From: Pseudoips prasinana
Lineage: Eukaryota; Arthropoda; Insecta; Lepidoptera; Nolidae
Direction: 5' to 3'
Assembly (NCBI GenBank): GCA_951640165.1
Contig: OX621255.1
Coordinates: 20,186,001-20,250,000 of the forward strand
Length of the DNA: 64,000 nt
The position numbers were made by a program, and so were the translations under genes. This document shows, one piece after another, positions 38,852 through 49,158 of the stretch. The first letter of the stretch is position 1, and each line of letters opens with the position of its first letter. A model generated the notes under the pieces. The model did not search any database, was not told where the DNA came from, and saw only the letters and a program-made list of their open reading frames with translations.

Positions 38852-40727
38852 GACGCTGGACGCGATCAATCGCGTCCGCGCCCTGTCGGAGCCCGCCGTT
38901 CGGGCGGGGGGGGTGGCGTTGGCGGTGAGTTTAGACATCGTCAACGCCTTCAACTCCGTCCCCTGGCGGGCGATACGGGAGGCACTGGTCCATCATAACG
39001 TGCCTCCCTATCTCCGTGGTATAGTCGGGTCATATTTGCGCGACAGGACGATTCAATTCGTCGGTCGGAACGGGATTGAGATCCAGAGGGAGCTCTCCTG
39101 CGGGGTTCCTCAGGGGTCCGTGTTGGGACCTCTGCTATGGAGCCTCGCGTACGATGCGGTCCTGCGGATAAGCCTCCCTCCCGGAGTGAGCGTCGTCTGC
39201 TATGCGGACGACACGCTCGTCATAGCCCGGGAGGTAAGCTTCCAGCGGGCGGTACGGCTCGCCGAACTCGGAGTTGCGTGTGTCGTCGCGGCCATTTTGA
39301 GACTGGGCCTTCGGGTAGCGCCTCACAAGACCGAGGCGCTATGGTTCCACGGCTTACGCCGTAGGGAGGAACCACCCAGTATGTCGATGCGTGTAGGTGA
39401 CGCAGAGGTCAGGGTGGGGCAGTACATGAAGTACCTGGGCCTCACCCTAGACAGCCGATGGGGCTTCGAGGAGCATTTCGGGCGTCTGGCCCCCCGAGTG
39501 CGCCGGGTAACCGGTGCGTTACACCGGCTTTTGCCGAACCTCGGGGGTCCCAGGGAAGAAGTTCGCCGCCTCTACGGAGGTGTCGTGCGATCCATGGTCC
39601 TTTATGGGGCGCCCGTCTGGTCTGAACGCCTGACGGGCGCCTCCCGCTGCAGAGCTATTTTGAATAGCCTGCAGCGTGTGGTGGCCATACGGATCGCACG
39701 AGGATACCGGACGGTATCCTTTGAGGCGGCGACACTCCTGGCGCGCCTCCCGCCGTTTGATCTCCTGGCGGCAGTCGACGCGACGGTTTACACCGAGATC
39801 CGCGTCCGCCGGGAGAGCGGTGAGGCGCCAGAGCAGACGCTCATTGCCTATAGGCGGGATGCACACCGGCGCGTACTAACACAGTGGCGCGCACGGCTTG
39901 AGTTGCGCCTGAACGCGCGCCAACGTGCCGTCGGTGCTATCCTGCCTCACCTCGAGGCCTGGGTGGGAAGGAAGGGCGGTTACGTCACCTACAGACTGAC
40001 TCAGATACTCACCGGACACGGATGTTTCGGTGAGTATCTGTGCCGGATCGGCCGAGAAGTGACGACACATTGTCACCATTGCGGGAGCGACCTGGACTCT
40101 GCCCAGCATACGCTGGAGGAGTGCCCGGCCTGGGAGGCCGAGAGACGAGTCCTGGTCGCTGAGATCGGACGGGATCTTTCGCCGCCAGCAGTCGTGTATG
40201 CGATGCTGGCTGGCGACTCCACCAAATGGGACGCCGTGGTCTCCTTCTGCGAAGCAGTCATGCTCCAGAAGGAGGCCGCCGAGCGGGATCGGGAACGAGC
40301 CGACCCCGCTCGTAGACGGAGGAGGCGTCGGGGCGGCGGCGGCAGCCGTTAGCCCTACTCCCCTCGGGGTTGCGGTGGCAGTATGAGAAGTGTCGTCTAC
40401 TGCCGCCACGTGCAAGCAGCCCCGGGAAGACAGCGAACTGTTTGTGGCGCAGTCGCTGTGCCGTACTGGCAGGAGTCGGCAAATGGGGAGGGCAACCCAC
40501 AGCTCTCCCCGGGTGCGTGTCCCGACCATCTGGGACACGGCGCAAAAGGGGGGCACCGGAGCAGCATACCCGCGTTCCCGGGGCTCCCCGTGTCAGGCGC
40601 CAGAAGAAGTCCACGGCAGGTTAGGTTTAGTCGGTGCGAGTCCGACATACCCACCCGCAGACACTTTTTGCGGGTGGCATGCATTAGCATTCCCCCTGCC
40701 TTATCAAAAAAAAAAAAAAAAAAAAAA
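38852..40727 (+). mobile_element. R1-like non-LTR retrotransposon, 5'-truncated, recent insertion
   Basis: GGATAGACATGGT stands on both sides (38839-38851 and 40728-40740), a 13-bp target duplication. The insert ends in 22 A. The body is strongly GC-rich against an AT-rich host. It holds the last 500 codons of the RT protein plus a 350-base 3' UTR. Only 3'-UTR copies of this family are found elsewhere (19597, 22454, 35680, 35807, 47615, 58850). Confidence 0.9.
38853..40352 (+). CDS. R1-like reverse transcriptase, C-terminal two-thirds
   Basis: The frame is open for 500 codons without a stop. It begins a little before RT motif A, with the catalytic aspartate in AVSLDIVNAFNSVPW. Motif B is CGVPQGSVLGPLLW. 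Motif C is VVCYADDTLVI. A thumb segment (MKYLGLTLDSRWGFEEHF) follows. Near the C terminus is a Cys/His knuckle spaced CHHC-x8-H-x4-C (ending HTLEEC), typical of the R1 clade, then a basic arginine-rich end. RT motifs 0 to 2, the endonuclease and ORF1 are lost through 5' truncation. The open frame extends 23 codons into the host SINE-like element (from 38784) purely by chance. The lack of stops in the retained part supports a young insertion. Assignment to R1 rather than a neighbouring clade rests on motif style only. Confidence 0.8.
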   Translation, partial: TLDAINRVRALSEPAVRAGGVALAVSLDIVNAFNSVPWRAIREALVHHNVPPYLRGIVGSYLRDRTIQFVGRNGIEIQRELSCGVPQGSVLGPLLWSLAYDAVLRISLPPGVSVVCYADDTLVIAREVSFQRAVRLAELGVACVVAAILRLGLRVAPHKTEALWFHGLRRREEPPSMSMRVGDAEVRVGQYMKYLGLTLDSRWGFEEHFGRLAPRVRRVTGALHRLLPNLGGPREEVRRLYGGVVRSMVLYGAPVWSERLTGASRCRAILNSLQRVVAIRIARGYRTVSFEAATLLARLPPFDLLAAVDATVYTEIRVRRESGEAPEQTLIAYRRDAHRRVLTQWRARLELRLNARQRAVGAILPHLEAWVGRKGGYVTYRLTQILTGHGCFGEYLCRIGREVTTHCHHCGSDLDSAQHTLEECPAWEAERRVLVAEIGRDLSPPAVVYAMLAGDSTKWDAVVSFCEAVMLQKEAAERDRERADPARRRRRRRGGGGSR

Positions 40728-40862
40728 GGATAGACATGGTACTCAGGAGAACGCTGCAGCCCGTTCTCTGGTATATATTCCCTCGGGACGACTTCTACGT
40801 CCCCCCACGGGATGAGATGGGGTGGCGATATTCTTTGAGGCCGTCACCACACAGCAGTATAT

Positions 40863-41228
40863 ATATAGTCAACACCAATATAGTGAGCACAATTCTAAAA
40901 CAAATTAAATTTTCCCGTCAACCTACCGTTAATACACAACATAAGCATATTTTAATGAAAGGTTGAGTCGTGTCATTGTTCGCAGCAAATTTTCCACACT
41001 ACCTACCCGTCGATGTCATTGTCGGAAAATTTCCCTGGTTGCATGCGTTTAGTTTCCACTTCGACGGTTCTTGATCGAATATTGAACTAAGGTATAATGA
41101 AAATATTGCAAAGCGATAGACCAGGGCCGAAACGAAGGAAATAGGGTAAATATTAATTATGGTGTGAATTTTAAGAATCATATTCAGATATAATTACTAT
41201 AGAATAAAAAAAACCTGTTGTTTTTATA
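40863..41228. other. Nothing recognised
   Basis: AT-rich interval. No gene. Confidence 0.4.
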
Positions 41229-41395
41229 ATAAACTAGCTGTGCCCCGCGGTGTTACTCACGTTAAATTTTTTTGCTATAAACCTCACGGAGCCCGAGACC
41301 TTTCCAACGAATGCAAAACCGTGGAAATCGGTTCGTGCGTTCTGGAGTTATAGCGTCAGGAAGGAAAACCCAACTTATTTTTATATAGTAGATTA
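41229..41395 (-). mobile_element. Helitron-like short element, different body
   Basis: It opens with the inverted terminus CTAGCTGTGCCCCGCGG. The body (CCTCACGGAGCCCGAGACC, AATGCAAAACCGTGGAAATC, GTTCTGGAGTTATAGCGTC) is unlike types 1 and 2. It ends near TATATAGTAGAT. Confidence 0.6.
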
Positions 41396-42279
41396 AATAT
41401 AGGCTTTGCATGTTTGTTTACGTAAGTGCGCGTATCATTATCGATTTACAAACATTCTTGAAATATATTTTTACATATTCTTTATTAAATATATTATGTG
41501 TTTTAATGGCAATCAAAGCAACCAATTTTAAGGTAATTTGTTACCAACAGAGCTTTGTTTTGCGCTTTGAACGGAACGGAACGCTGAAAACTATCCTAGG
41601 CTTTTTCTAATCTACTTTCTTCATGTGATTATATGTTTGTTTTGTTTTTTTGTATAGTGACGATATTTAAATGATAATAAACGGACCCAAAGTTCGTAAT
41701 ACGTCGTATCCTAAAATTTTAGTCACAGTATGTATGTTTAAAGGAAGAAGAACATTTTTGTCATAAAAGTTCGTTTAAAAAAAGATCTAACATATAACTT
41801 CAATTGTGACATTAACTTATCGTAATTATTATATCAGATCACATAGAACGGAGAAATTACGAAATAATAACCTCCACAAATAATAACTTCCTTCCTTTTA
41901 GAGTCGGTATAAACACCATAAAAAGTCACATTTTTGTCTAAAATTAAATTAAATGATTATTTTTTCAAAATAATATTTACACGTGGACGGAAAAATTTAA
42001 ACGCCAGATAAATGTAAATCATTGAAATAATTAATAATTATGATCTCAAAATTTATTATAACCCCGTAAGATTAAATTTATAACAATTAGTCATTAATTT
42101 TATCATCAGGCGGAGATTGAGTCATCACCATCCGGGCCCAACCGGAATAGGTACGCTACGAACATTACTTCCTGGCAGATGAAAATTGCAATTACTTTAC
42201 TAACACCTTCTATATTTCTAGAAACATCTTTGACTGATATGTTCACAGTTGCGTGTTTTAGAATAGGTCGTATTGATAT
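41396..42279. other. Nothing recognised
   Basis: AT-rich stretch of about 900 bases; the open frames are short and show no codon character or domain. Confidence 0.4.
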
Positions 42280-42530
42280 TTACTTATTGTATGGGCAGTG
42301 GTTACCCTAGTGTCGGAGTTGTTCAAGCCGCCCATTAGGCCTCTGACATGGCTTAACAACTGTTGCCTAATCGCTACAGCTGGGACTGACAGTTCAACGT
42401 GCCCTCCAAAGCACGGAGACGCTCAGAAATTAAGCCACTTTGGAGGTAACCTATCTATGGACTAACCGCGAGCCTAATTGCTTACTATTGCAAATCATTT
42501 ACGAAACACTGAGAGCAATTGGCAATGGGC
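42280..42530 (-). mobile_element. 5S-rRNA-derived SINE, degraded head
   Basis: ATGGGCAGTGGTTACCCTAG, GTTCAAGCCGCCCATTAGGC, GAGACGCTCAGAAATTAAGC, GGAGGTAACCTATCTATGG. Same layout as 23272. The 5S-like head has mutated (TTGCTTACTATTGCAAATCA in place of the conserved CTTAACC...GATCA). Confidence 0.7.
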
Positions 42531-43394
42531 GTATTGATGAACCGTTCAAAATTCTTCAATTTTACATTTATAGCAATCTTCGTAGATCTGAGCTCAAAAC
42601 TAGTTTTTGTATTTTCAATTTTGCATTGCGAATAATGTGATTAAACTTTAATTTGAAATATTTTAATGTTTATCAGTGAGTCATCTCGGAATTCTTGGTC
42701 TTACTCTCAAGGCGCGCAATAAGAATTAGTTATTATGTCGTTATTTCAGTCACAGTTACTCCTTGTCTTTTTGTTTCTGTATAATAAAATCTTAAAGACT
42801 TTGTTTTGATACCAACTTTTCGTTCTGATGTAATGAATGTGCCTTGGCACAATATTTGGGAGTCGCTGTCCTTCGTCACTGTAACGTTCAAAATCTGATA
42901 TACATATAGAACCATAATGGCATTCTTGAACTTAGTATTCTATTCTGCTGCGAATCAACCTACGAGTCAACATATTACATCTGACCGGTAGCGCTACCTA
43001 GTTGGTCCCCGTTGTAATAAGGATCTTTGCATCGTTGTAAATCATTACAAACTGGCATATATGTAATAGAATCTGACATGTGCTGTAATCATTTTAGGGA
43101 CCAATTTTTCTTACTACTTCTAGTTTAATAGCGTTGAGGTTAGATGACAGTCTAGTTGCTCGTCGACTGACATCAACCAAATTGGCGCATTAGCACAAGT
43201 TTTTAGTCTTCATAGTATCTTGTTAAAATTATATAGTTACGCCAAATTTTACTATATATTGATAAACAGGGGAGGTAGGGCACAGCGGTTATTTGGTCAA
43301 AGAGCAGCCCCACTGGGGAAGTACCTCAACCTTACAGAAGACATTCCTTAATAATAACATTAATAACTTAATGTTGTGTTTCTGCGTGTGAAGA
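42531..43394. other. Nothing recognised
   Basis: No gene or repeat identified in this stretch of about 860 bases. Confidence 0.4.
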
Positions 43395-43560
43395 AGTTCG
43401 CCAGAGCTTATCGGTGGGTGGGGGGAGGGGGTCAGCACCACTTGTTTCCTGACTCTTAAAGAAGGTTCTGGTGTGGCGAGTGTCCATGGGCGGCGTTGAT
43501 CACTTACCATCAGGTGACCCACTTTATCGTTTGTCGCTCTATGATATACTTAAAAAAAAG
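43395..43560 (+). mobile_element. LINE 3' end (family E), diverged
   Basis: TCCATGGGCGGCGTTGATCA and ACCATCAGGTGACCCACTTT are followed by an A-rich tail, as at 38562. Confidence 0.6.
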
Positions 43561-44119
43561 ATTCCATATCACATTTCAATCATTTATAGAAAAAAAAATC
43601 ACGATCGCTTCTAAAAAATGCTTAATTTTCCATAATTTTCTTTTAAGCATTTCTCGGAGGAGACATTGTAATTTTTTCGAAAAAATTAAACACAGTTTTG
43701 TCTGTTATCATAATATGTAGTGCAATACCTATATCATTAACAAGTACTGTGTAGTATTAATTTTATCATAATGATTATATTTTTGAAGCAATTAATGATT
43801 TTGTTATACATCACCCTGATTTCGGTATACTATATTTTGACCCGTACTTGGTACGTAGCGTATATGGGCGAGACTAGTGTCGTACAATAAAACAGTGCTC
43901 CGAGCTAACCCTAATAGAAATGGTAAAAGTTAAAGAAAACGAGATTGCCTCATAATGTCTCACTAAGTCCGGCCCTGTAATTAAGTGCACTGGTCTCTAA
44001 TGGGCATCCGAATGGAATAATCTACAGGTTTTTCCACATTGCGTACCTTATTGAAAATCTGAAGGGGGTGATTGACCCTTGTGGTCAAGCAAGTGTTATT
44101 TAAAAATAGTACGCTGTTT
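43561..44119. other. Nothing recognised
   Basis: AT-rich sequence; no supported feature. Confidence 0.4.
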
Positions 44120-44560
44120 TCCTTAGCTTATACACTATGTGTGATGACTACGGAACAGAGACGTGGTCGCTCACTATGGGCCTTTTGAGAAGGCTCAAGG
44201 TCACCCAAAGACCAATGGAGAGGGCTATGCTCGGAGTTTCCCTGCGAGATCGAATCAGAAATGTCGAAATCCGTAGGCGAACCAACGTCACCGACATAGC
44301 CCGAAGAATTGCAAAACTGAAGTGGCAGTGGGCGGGGCACATAGCTCGTAGAACCGACGGCCGTCGGGGCAGATAGGTTCTCGAGTGGCGACCAAGAACC
44401 GGAAGACGCAGCGTGGGCAGGCCCCCTACAAGATGGACCGATGATCTTGTGCGGGTCGCTGGAAACTGCTGGATGCGAATAGCGCAAGACCGGCAATTGT
44501 GGTGATCTTTGGGGGAGGCCTTTGTCCAGCAGTGGACGTCTTTCGGCCGATATGATGATG
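44120..44560 (+). pseudogene. RTE LINE C-terminal fragment
   Basis: The frame reads YGTETWSLTMGLLRRLKVTQ, RNVEIRRRTNVTDIARRIAK and IARRTDGRRGR, then a stop. Further readable codons follow (GRRSVGRPPTRWTDDLVRVA) with another stop after DRQLW. It ends in the standard 3' UTR and (GAT)n tail. It is close to the copy at 25209 and truncated just after the thumb region. It contains no catalytic motif. Confidence 0.85.
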
Positions 44561-44619
44561 ATGCACTATGAATTATTAGCTGTAATTAATTATATTGGGC
44601 TTATATTCTCGTATTGGAC

Positions 44620-44830
44620 TGGCCTGCTGGTCTAGTGGTTAGTGACCCTGACCCCTGAACCAAAAGTTGTGGGTTTGATTCCCACCCGGGACAAATCTTT
44701 GTGTGATGAACACGATTGTTTGATCTCTGTCTGGATGTAATTTATCTATAATATGTATGTATTTAGAAATATAGAATGAGAGCCTGTACAGGCTCTGTTT
44801 AGTTTGGGATCAGATGACAGTGTGTTAGTT
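44620..44830 (+). mobile_element. tRNA-derived SINE, family A-like variant
   Basis: The head is GGCCTGCTGGTCTAGTGGTT with B box GGGTTTGATTCCCACCC. The body is CCGGGACAAATCTTTGTG, CTCTGTCTGGATGTAATT and TTAGTTTGGGATCAGATG. It differs from family A in the head and in spacing. Confidence 0.7.
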
Positions 44831-44997
44831 ATTTATGTGTGTGATAGACTATAATTTATTTATTTATTTTATTCATTTCATTTAGTTTATAACATTTAAA
44901 GGAGGTAAAACCGCGGGGCTCAGTTAGTATATATATATTATGACCAAAAGTAATGTCGTCTTGAATTCTTTAAGCAATACAGTTAAAATATTAAATG

Positions 44998-45175
44998 ATA
45001 ACTGTGCCCCGCAGTTAGTCGGATATGTAAGCTATATTACTAAAAAAATTCATCAAAACTGTTCGGTAATTTTCGCGTGAAAGAGTAGTAAACATCCATA
45101 CATCTATAGATCCCTCCATCCATCTATACTCACAAACTTTCGCTATTCTTTCTATCTATAACATTAGTAGGATAG
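44998..45175 (-). mobile_element. Helitron-like fragment, type 3 body
   Basis: ACTGTGCCCCGCAG, GGATATGTAAGCTATATTAC, TTCGGTAATTTTCGCGTG and ACAAACTTTCGC parallel 7753-7916. The end is degraded by CATC-rich sequence. Confidence 0.5.
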
Positions 45176-45294
45176 TATCATAATAATATCCTGGAACATC
45201 CCAAACTAGGCAGAGCTTGTACTATGGAAACTTGGAATAACTGATATACTACATATACTGCTTTTCTTTTGTAAATGCATACTTATATAAATAA

Positions 45295-45554
45295 CTAGCT
45301 GTGCCCCGCGGTTTTACCCGCGTTAAACTTTATAAATTATCACAGCTCCTCCCCCGTAGGTGAAAGCTAGATAATATGTAGCCTATATGTTGACCCGACC
45401 TCTTATAAATATTCATGCAAAATTTGTAGTAAATCCAAGCAGTATTTTTTTGAGTTTAGCCCGGACATACATACAGACAAACAGACGAAAATTCTCAAAA
45501 CTATATCTTTGGTTTCGATATCCATTGTAGATCACGCCCCAAGTATCCTTTTAC
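45295..45554 (-). mobile_element. Helitron-like element, type 2, 5' end missing
   Basis: From CTAGCTGTGCCCCGCGG through GTTTAGCCCGGACATAC to CGCCCCAAGTATCC, inside a SINE. About 55 terminal bases present in intact copies (ending TCTATAC on the minus strand) are absent. Confidence 0.75.
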
Positions 45555-45638
45555 TCAGACACCCAGACTCAGGACAAACAGACATGTTCATGCACACAAA
45601 TATCTATCCATGTCTTGCGGCGTGAAAGGCAAGTAATA

Positions 45639-46920
45639 GGTCTTTACCTATGAAATTGCCGTTTTGTATGAAAAAATTTAAACGAATTTTTTTCATGAAT
45701 TTTTTTATTTGTATTAATCGAAGTAATCACCCATGCAATCAATGCATCTTTGCCATCGCAGTGGCAGTTTATTGATGCCCTTCTTAAAGAAATCAGCTGG
45801 ACGGGAGGCAACAAATTCTTCAAAGGCATTTTGTACTGCCTCTCGGGTATTGAATTTTTTTCCCGCCAAGAAGTTATCCAAATTCTGGAAAAAGTAGTAG
45901 TCTGTAGGCGCAAGGTCTGGTGAGTAGGGCGGATGACGGAGAGCTTCCAACCCCAGTTCTTGCAACTTGGAGACCGTCTGCTGTGCAGTATGAGGTCGCG
46001 CGTTGTCGTGCAGGAGCAGCGGAGACGAGCGATTGACCAATGCTGGTTGGAGATGCGCCAGCTTCTCCATCATTGTGCTCAGTTCTTCACAGTACACATC
46101 TGCAGTAATGCTCACCCCGTTTGGTAAGAAGCTGTGATGAATCACACCGGCGCTAGACCACCAAACAGTGACCATCACTTTTCTAGGGGTAAGTTTTCGT
46201 TTAGGGCATTGTTTAGGTGCTGAACCAGGATCCAACCAACTTGCTGAGCGCTTGCGGTTATCAAACAGAATCCATTTTTCATCGCAGGTAACAATGCGGT
46301 TCAAAATTCCTTCATTTGTGTGTCTGTTGAGCAGTGCAAGGCACGTCTCGACGCGTACTTCGCGCTGGCGATCATTGAGTTCGTGGGGCACCCATTTGTC
46401 AAGCTTTTTTACCTTGCCAATTTGACGCAAATGGACCAATATTGTTTTGACGCTAACGTCGAAAGCTGCTGCTAATTCAGCCGTAGATTGTGTATCATCA
46501 GCTTCCACAACCGCCTTTAATTCGTCATTGTCGACCAAAGTCTTCGGACGACCGCGAGGTTCATTTTTCAGGTCGAAATTTCCAGAACGGAAGCGAGCAA
46601 ACCAATAACAGGTGGTGCGTTGGTTTGTAGTGTTAGCTCCGTAAACGTCGTTGATGTTGCGTGCCGCTTGTGCCGCGTTGCTGCCACGACGGTACTCATA
46701 TTCCATAATTACTCGAATTTTTAACGTATCCATGATGACGAAAAAGATTGAAATGCGATGAAAATGTAACACTAATCAATAAAGAAATGACTACTTTTGG
46801 AAAAAAGAATCCATGTTTTTAAAATAAAATTAATTTGAAATTAGAATTCTTAGCCAAACAAAAATTATTTTGATTTGAAATGGCCAGTACTGCAGAACGG
46901 CAATTTCATAGGTAAAGACC
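45639..46920 (-). mobile_element. Complete mariner transposon
   Basis: The terminal inverted repeats GGTCTTTACCTATGAAATTG... are exact over 25 bp (about 30 bp with two mismatches). TA duplications lie at 45637-45638 and 46921-46922. Total length is 1282 bp, the usual size for the family. The single gene is uninterrupted. The insertion site lies in the head of a SINE. Confidence 0.95.
45714..46733 (-). CDS. Mariner transposase (DD34D)
   Basis: 339 codons from the methionine at 46733 (MDTLKIRVIMEYEYR). The upstream ATG at 46772 would add 13 residues without family support. N-terminal helix-turn-helix DNA-binding segments cover about residues 1-110 (AAQAARNINDVYG, RGRPKTLVDNDELKAV, STAELAAAFDVSVKTI). 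The catalytic domain has the first aspartate in VTCDEKWILFDN, the second in LLHDNARPHTA and the third in YSPDLAPTDYYFF. There are 34 residues between the last two, the DD34D signature. WVPHEL and YSPDLAP motifs are present. The enzyme excises and reinserts the element at TA sites in the nucleus. The style of the motifs suggests the cecropia subfamily, by memory. No stop or frameshift was seen, so activity is plausible though untested. Confidence 0.95.
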   Translation of the reverse strand: MDTLKIRVIMEYEYRRGSNAAQAARNINDVYGANTTNQRTTCYWFARFRSGNFDLKNEPRGRPKTLVDNDELKAVVEADDTQSTAELAAAFDVSVKTILVHLRQIGKVKKLDKWVPHELNDRQREVRVETCLALLNRHTNEGILNRIVTCDEKWILFDNRKRSASWLDPGSAPKQCPKRKLTPRKVMVTVWWSSAGVIHHSFLPNGVSITADVYCEELSTMMEKLAHLQPALVNRSSPLLLHDNARPHTAQQTVSKLQELGLEALRHPPYSPDLAPTDYYFFQNLDNFLAGKKFNTREAVQNAFEEFVASRPADFFKKGINKLPLRWQRCIDCMGDYFD

Positions 46921-46945
46921 TAATATTTACAACCACGGAAACCTT

Positions 46946-47614
46946 CATTCTTACAATAGATAATTACTTAACAAAGGAACATCGCACAAGCAGGTGCCGA
47001 TGATGCAATTAACGCAATACTTTATAATATATCGATCTGTCACATTATATTAATGAAATTGATGATATTGACCCGAATATCGATTTATAATCGTGCTACA
47101 CGCGTTTTTTTGTTGCTACGGTACTGTGCCAATGTAGCGTCAGCAAAATTTGTTACCAACCTGTGCAATGCAGATTCAGAATTGAGACACTTGCTTACTG
47201 GACTATTTTTATCTACTTCGAAACAGTTTTTTTCGTGTTTCATTCCAATAAATGTAAATAAGAGGAATCACCTTGTTGGCTGTCTCTCTCTCTAACTGTA
47301 ACTATGATTTAACCGTTTTAATCGGACAATGATATAATAGATATCACGCCATTTTAAATCCTATTAAGTTGTAAAAACAGTTATAATCAAAGAACTATGA
47401 ACATGCGCTATTATTAAGGGTTAACAAAGTTAAGTTTAATGGGTTAATTAATAGAAAAAGGAAAGAAGACAAAATATATTCCCAACAAGCACAGATAATC
47501 CTTAACTTAACTTAGTTTAAATTGAAGACAATTTAACTAATTCCATGCAACATTATCAGTACAAGCTAGGAAAGGCGTATTTTTTTATAAGGTAGGTGGA
47601 ATAAATACGCCTGC
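46946..47614. other. Nothing recognised
   Basis: AT-rich; the 80-codon frame 47053-47295 has no recognisable domain. Confidence 0.4.
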
Positions 47615-47705
47615 CAGCCGCAAAAAGTGTCTGCGGATGGGTATGACGGACTCGCACCGTCTAAACCTAAACTTCACTTACCGTGGACTACGACGACAGC
47701 CCGGG
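47615..47705 (-). mobile_element. R1-like LINE 3'-UTR fragment
   Basis: CAGCCGCAAAAAGTGTCTGC, GTATGACGGACTCGCACCG, TCTAAACCTAA and CGTGGACTAC are the inverted UTR end. Confidence 0.7.
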
Positions 47706-47954
47706 TACGCGAGAAAAAAAAAGAAAAAAAAAACCTTAGCAAATGATACAGCAAATACTTACTGTACCGCTTAAAGGAATAGCCCTCATAGCCAGCTGCC
47801 CCAAAGGCACACGTTCAGTCTATATATGGACGACCTAAAATGGTTTAATTTACGAACGTCTTCGTGCTTCGGAGGACAAGGTTAAGGTTGTAGTTGTTCA
47901 ACAACGTCATTCAGTCTTCACTAGGGTAACAGTCAACAAAACTTGTCTTTGTTA
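47706..47954 (+). repeat. Degraded 5S-derived SINE body
   Basis: CGTCTTCGTGCTTCGGAGG, GTTGTTCAACAACG and CACTAGGGTAACAG follow the order of the 5S-SINE body in plus orientation, with many changes. The head is not recognisable. Confidence 0.35.
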
Positions 47955-48090
47955 TGTCAGCCGATAAATTACCACATATGTAGGTACCAACGACCTCAAG
48001 GATTTGCCATAGTCATCACGATTGGCTGACGGGTTGGCGATAGCAGTCAGATAAACGCTGCTTAGGCACCACAGTGTATCAACTTCTTTT
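47955..48090 (-). mobile_element. RTE-derived SINE-like remnant
   Basis: AAGGATTTGCCATAGTCATC, GGCTGACGGGTTGGCGATAG and AAACGCTGCTTAGGCACC match the leader part. The tail side is degraded. Confidence 0.5.
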
Positions 48091-48534
48091 TTTTTATTGC
48101 ATTCAACATCACGCATCTCGAATCGTCGTGGGCGACGGGGTCACACGGTCTAGCTTGATCCTCTTGCCCTGCGGAGAAACGTGACTTCTCAATGTGCTTT
48201 TAACTGCATGTATGACTGTACTGAGGAATTATTCGAACTTATACAGTTTCCACTTCTGACAACAGGATCTGTCCTGTCACCAGAAGTGGAAATTAATCCA
48301 CATCATAATCATAATTGTTATTTTTGTAAACATAGGTATAAGGTACAAAAGATAACAATAAATTGAATATACATGTTCGCTATGTTTTGCCAATAATAGG
48401 TGTACAAAATAATTTCATATACTTACCTAATAGAAACTGTTAAATATATTAAACACAATTATTAATTAAAATGAATTAATTTAAACAGTCAATATAAATA
48501 AAACGTAGACAATAGCGCAAGTTTCAATTATATT
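48091..48534. other. Unassigned, with an imperfect hairpin
   Basis: At about 48248-48291, TTTCCACTTCTG and ACAGGA pair with TCCTGT and CAGAAGTGGAAA around a short loop. Otherwise nothing is recognised. Confidence 0.5.
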
Positions 48535-48690
48535 TTTGATCTGGTTGAACTGGCAACCTTCAAGAAGCGAGTAGGTATATTCCGTTTTTAAAAGCTGGCA
48601 TGGCACTTGAGGTGCCTTTGATGATGCGTGGGCGGCGGTGATTACTTACCATCGGGTGAACCTCACGCTCGTTAGCTAATAGTATTTTTG
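48535..48690 (+). mobile_element. LINE 3' end (family E), diverged
   Basis: GAACTGGCAACCTTCAAGAA, GGGCGGCGGTGATTACTTAC, CATCGGGTGAACCTCACG. The A-rich tail is lost. Confidence 0.6.
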
Positions 48691-48774
48691 CTAATAGTAT
48701 CAGTGGTTGTTAGTCATAAAGATAAGATTTTTGCAAGTCACTTTATTATTATTACTATTTTTTTAAAGACACCA

Positions 48775-48955
48775 TTTAATCTGATCCCTATGTCTCGGGG
48801 TACTTAACAAACATATAATAGACGGACACAAATTACATCCAGACTCAGAACAACTATTTATGGGTCACACAAATAGTTGTCCGGCGCGGGACTCGAACCC
48901 GCGACATGAAGCGGCGAGGCGACTGTCTTAGCTGCTGCACCACATGCGGAGTCAA
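48775..48955 (-). mobile_element. tRNA-derived SINE, family C
   Basis: GATCCCTATGTCTCGGGGTA, ATAATAGACGGACACAAATT and GTCCGGCGCGGGACTCGAAC, followed by a head remnant (TAGCTGCTGCACCACATGCG). Confidence 0.75.
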
Positions 48956-49158
48956 CGACGCAGCGACGTCTATAATCGATTTTATGTAAATTGTTTTCCT
49001 AAAAACTATCAAACTATATTTACAATTTTCCGTGAATACTTAATAGGTGTAAAAGTACTTTATAAAGGTATATTTATACATTAATATTCTAAGCGTGATG
49101 ATAATCACAATAAGTCTGAAAGTATAATATCAACAAGTTTTGTTTCCCTTATGTATTT
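48956..49158. other. Nothing recognised
   Basis: Short AT-rich interval. Confidence 0.4.

Larger units (their letters stand above)
38725..40862 (-). mobile_element. RTE-derived SINE-like element hosting the R1-like LINE
   Basis: Left part: AAAGACGTCCACTGCTGGAC, CCTCCCCCAAAGAT, then ATATGCCATAATCGCCACG and GATCGCAGTAGGATAG. The right part resumes after the insert with ACTCAGGAGAACGCTGCAG and CCCCCCACGGGATGAGATGG. Apart from the insert it is a 270-base fusion of RTE tail and leader. Confidence 0.85.
45178..46945 (-). mobile_element. tRNA-derived SINE, family A, hit by two DNA elements
   Basis: Pieces at 45178-45294, 45555-45638 and 46921-46945 read in order as one inverted SINE A (tail, CTATGGAAACTTGGAATAAC, ACCCAGACTCAGGACAAAC, GGCGTGAAAGGCAAGTA, then TTTACAACCACGG). 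A Helitron-like copy and a mariner lie between the pieces. Confidence 0.8.

Noticed and set aside
39876..40556. 226-codon minus-strand frame in the R1-like element
   Set aside because: Antisense shadow of the GC-rich RT gene; no motif.
47053..47295. 80-codon frame starting MKLMILTRISIYN
   Set aside because: No homology recognised, no supporting signals, AT-rich; not enough to call a gene.
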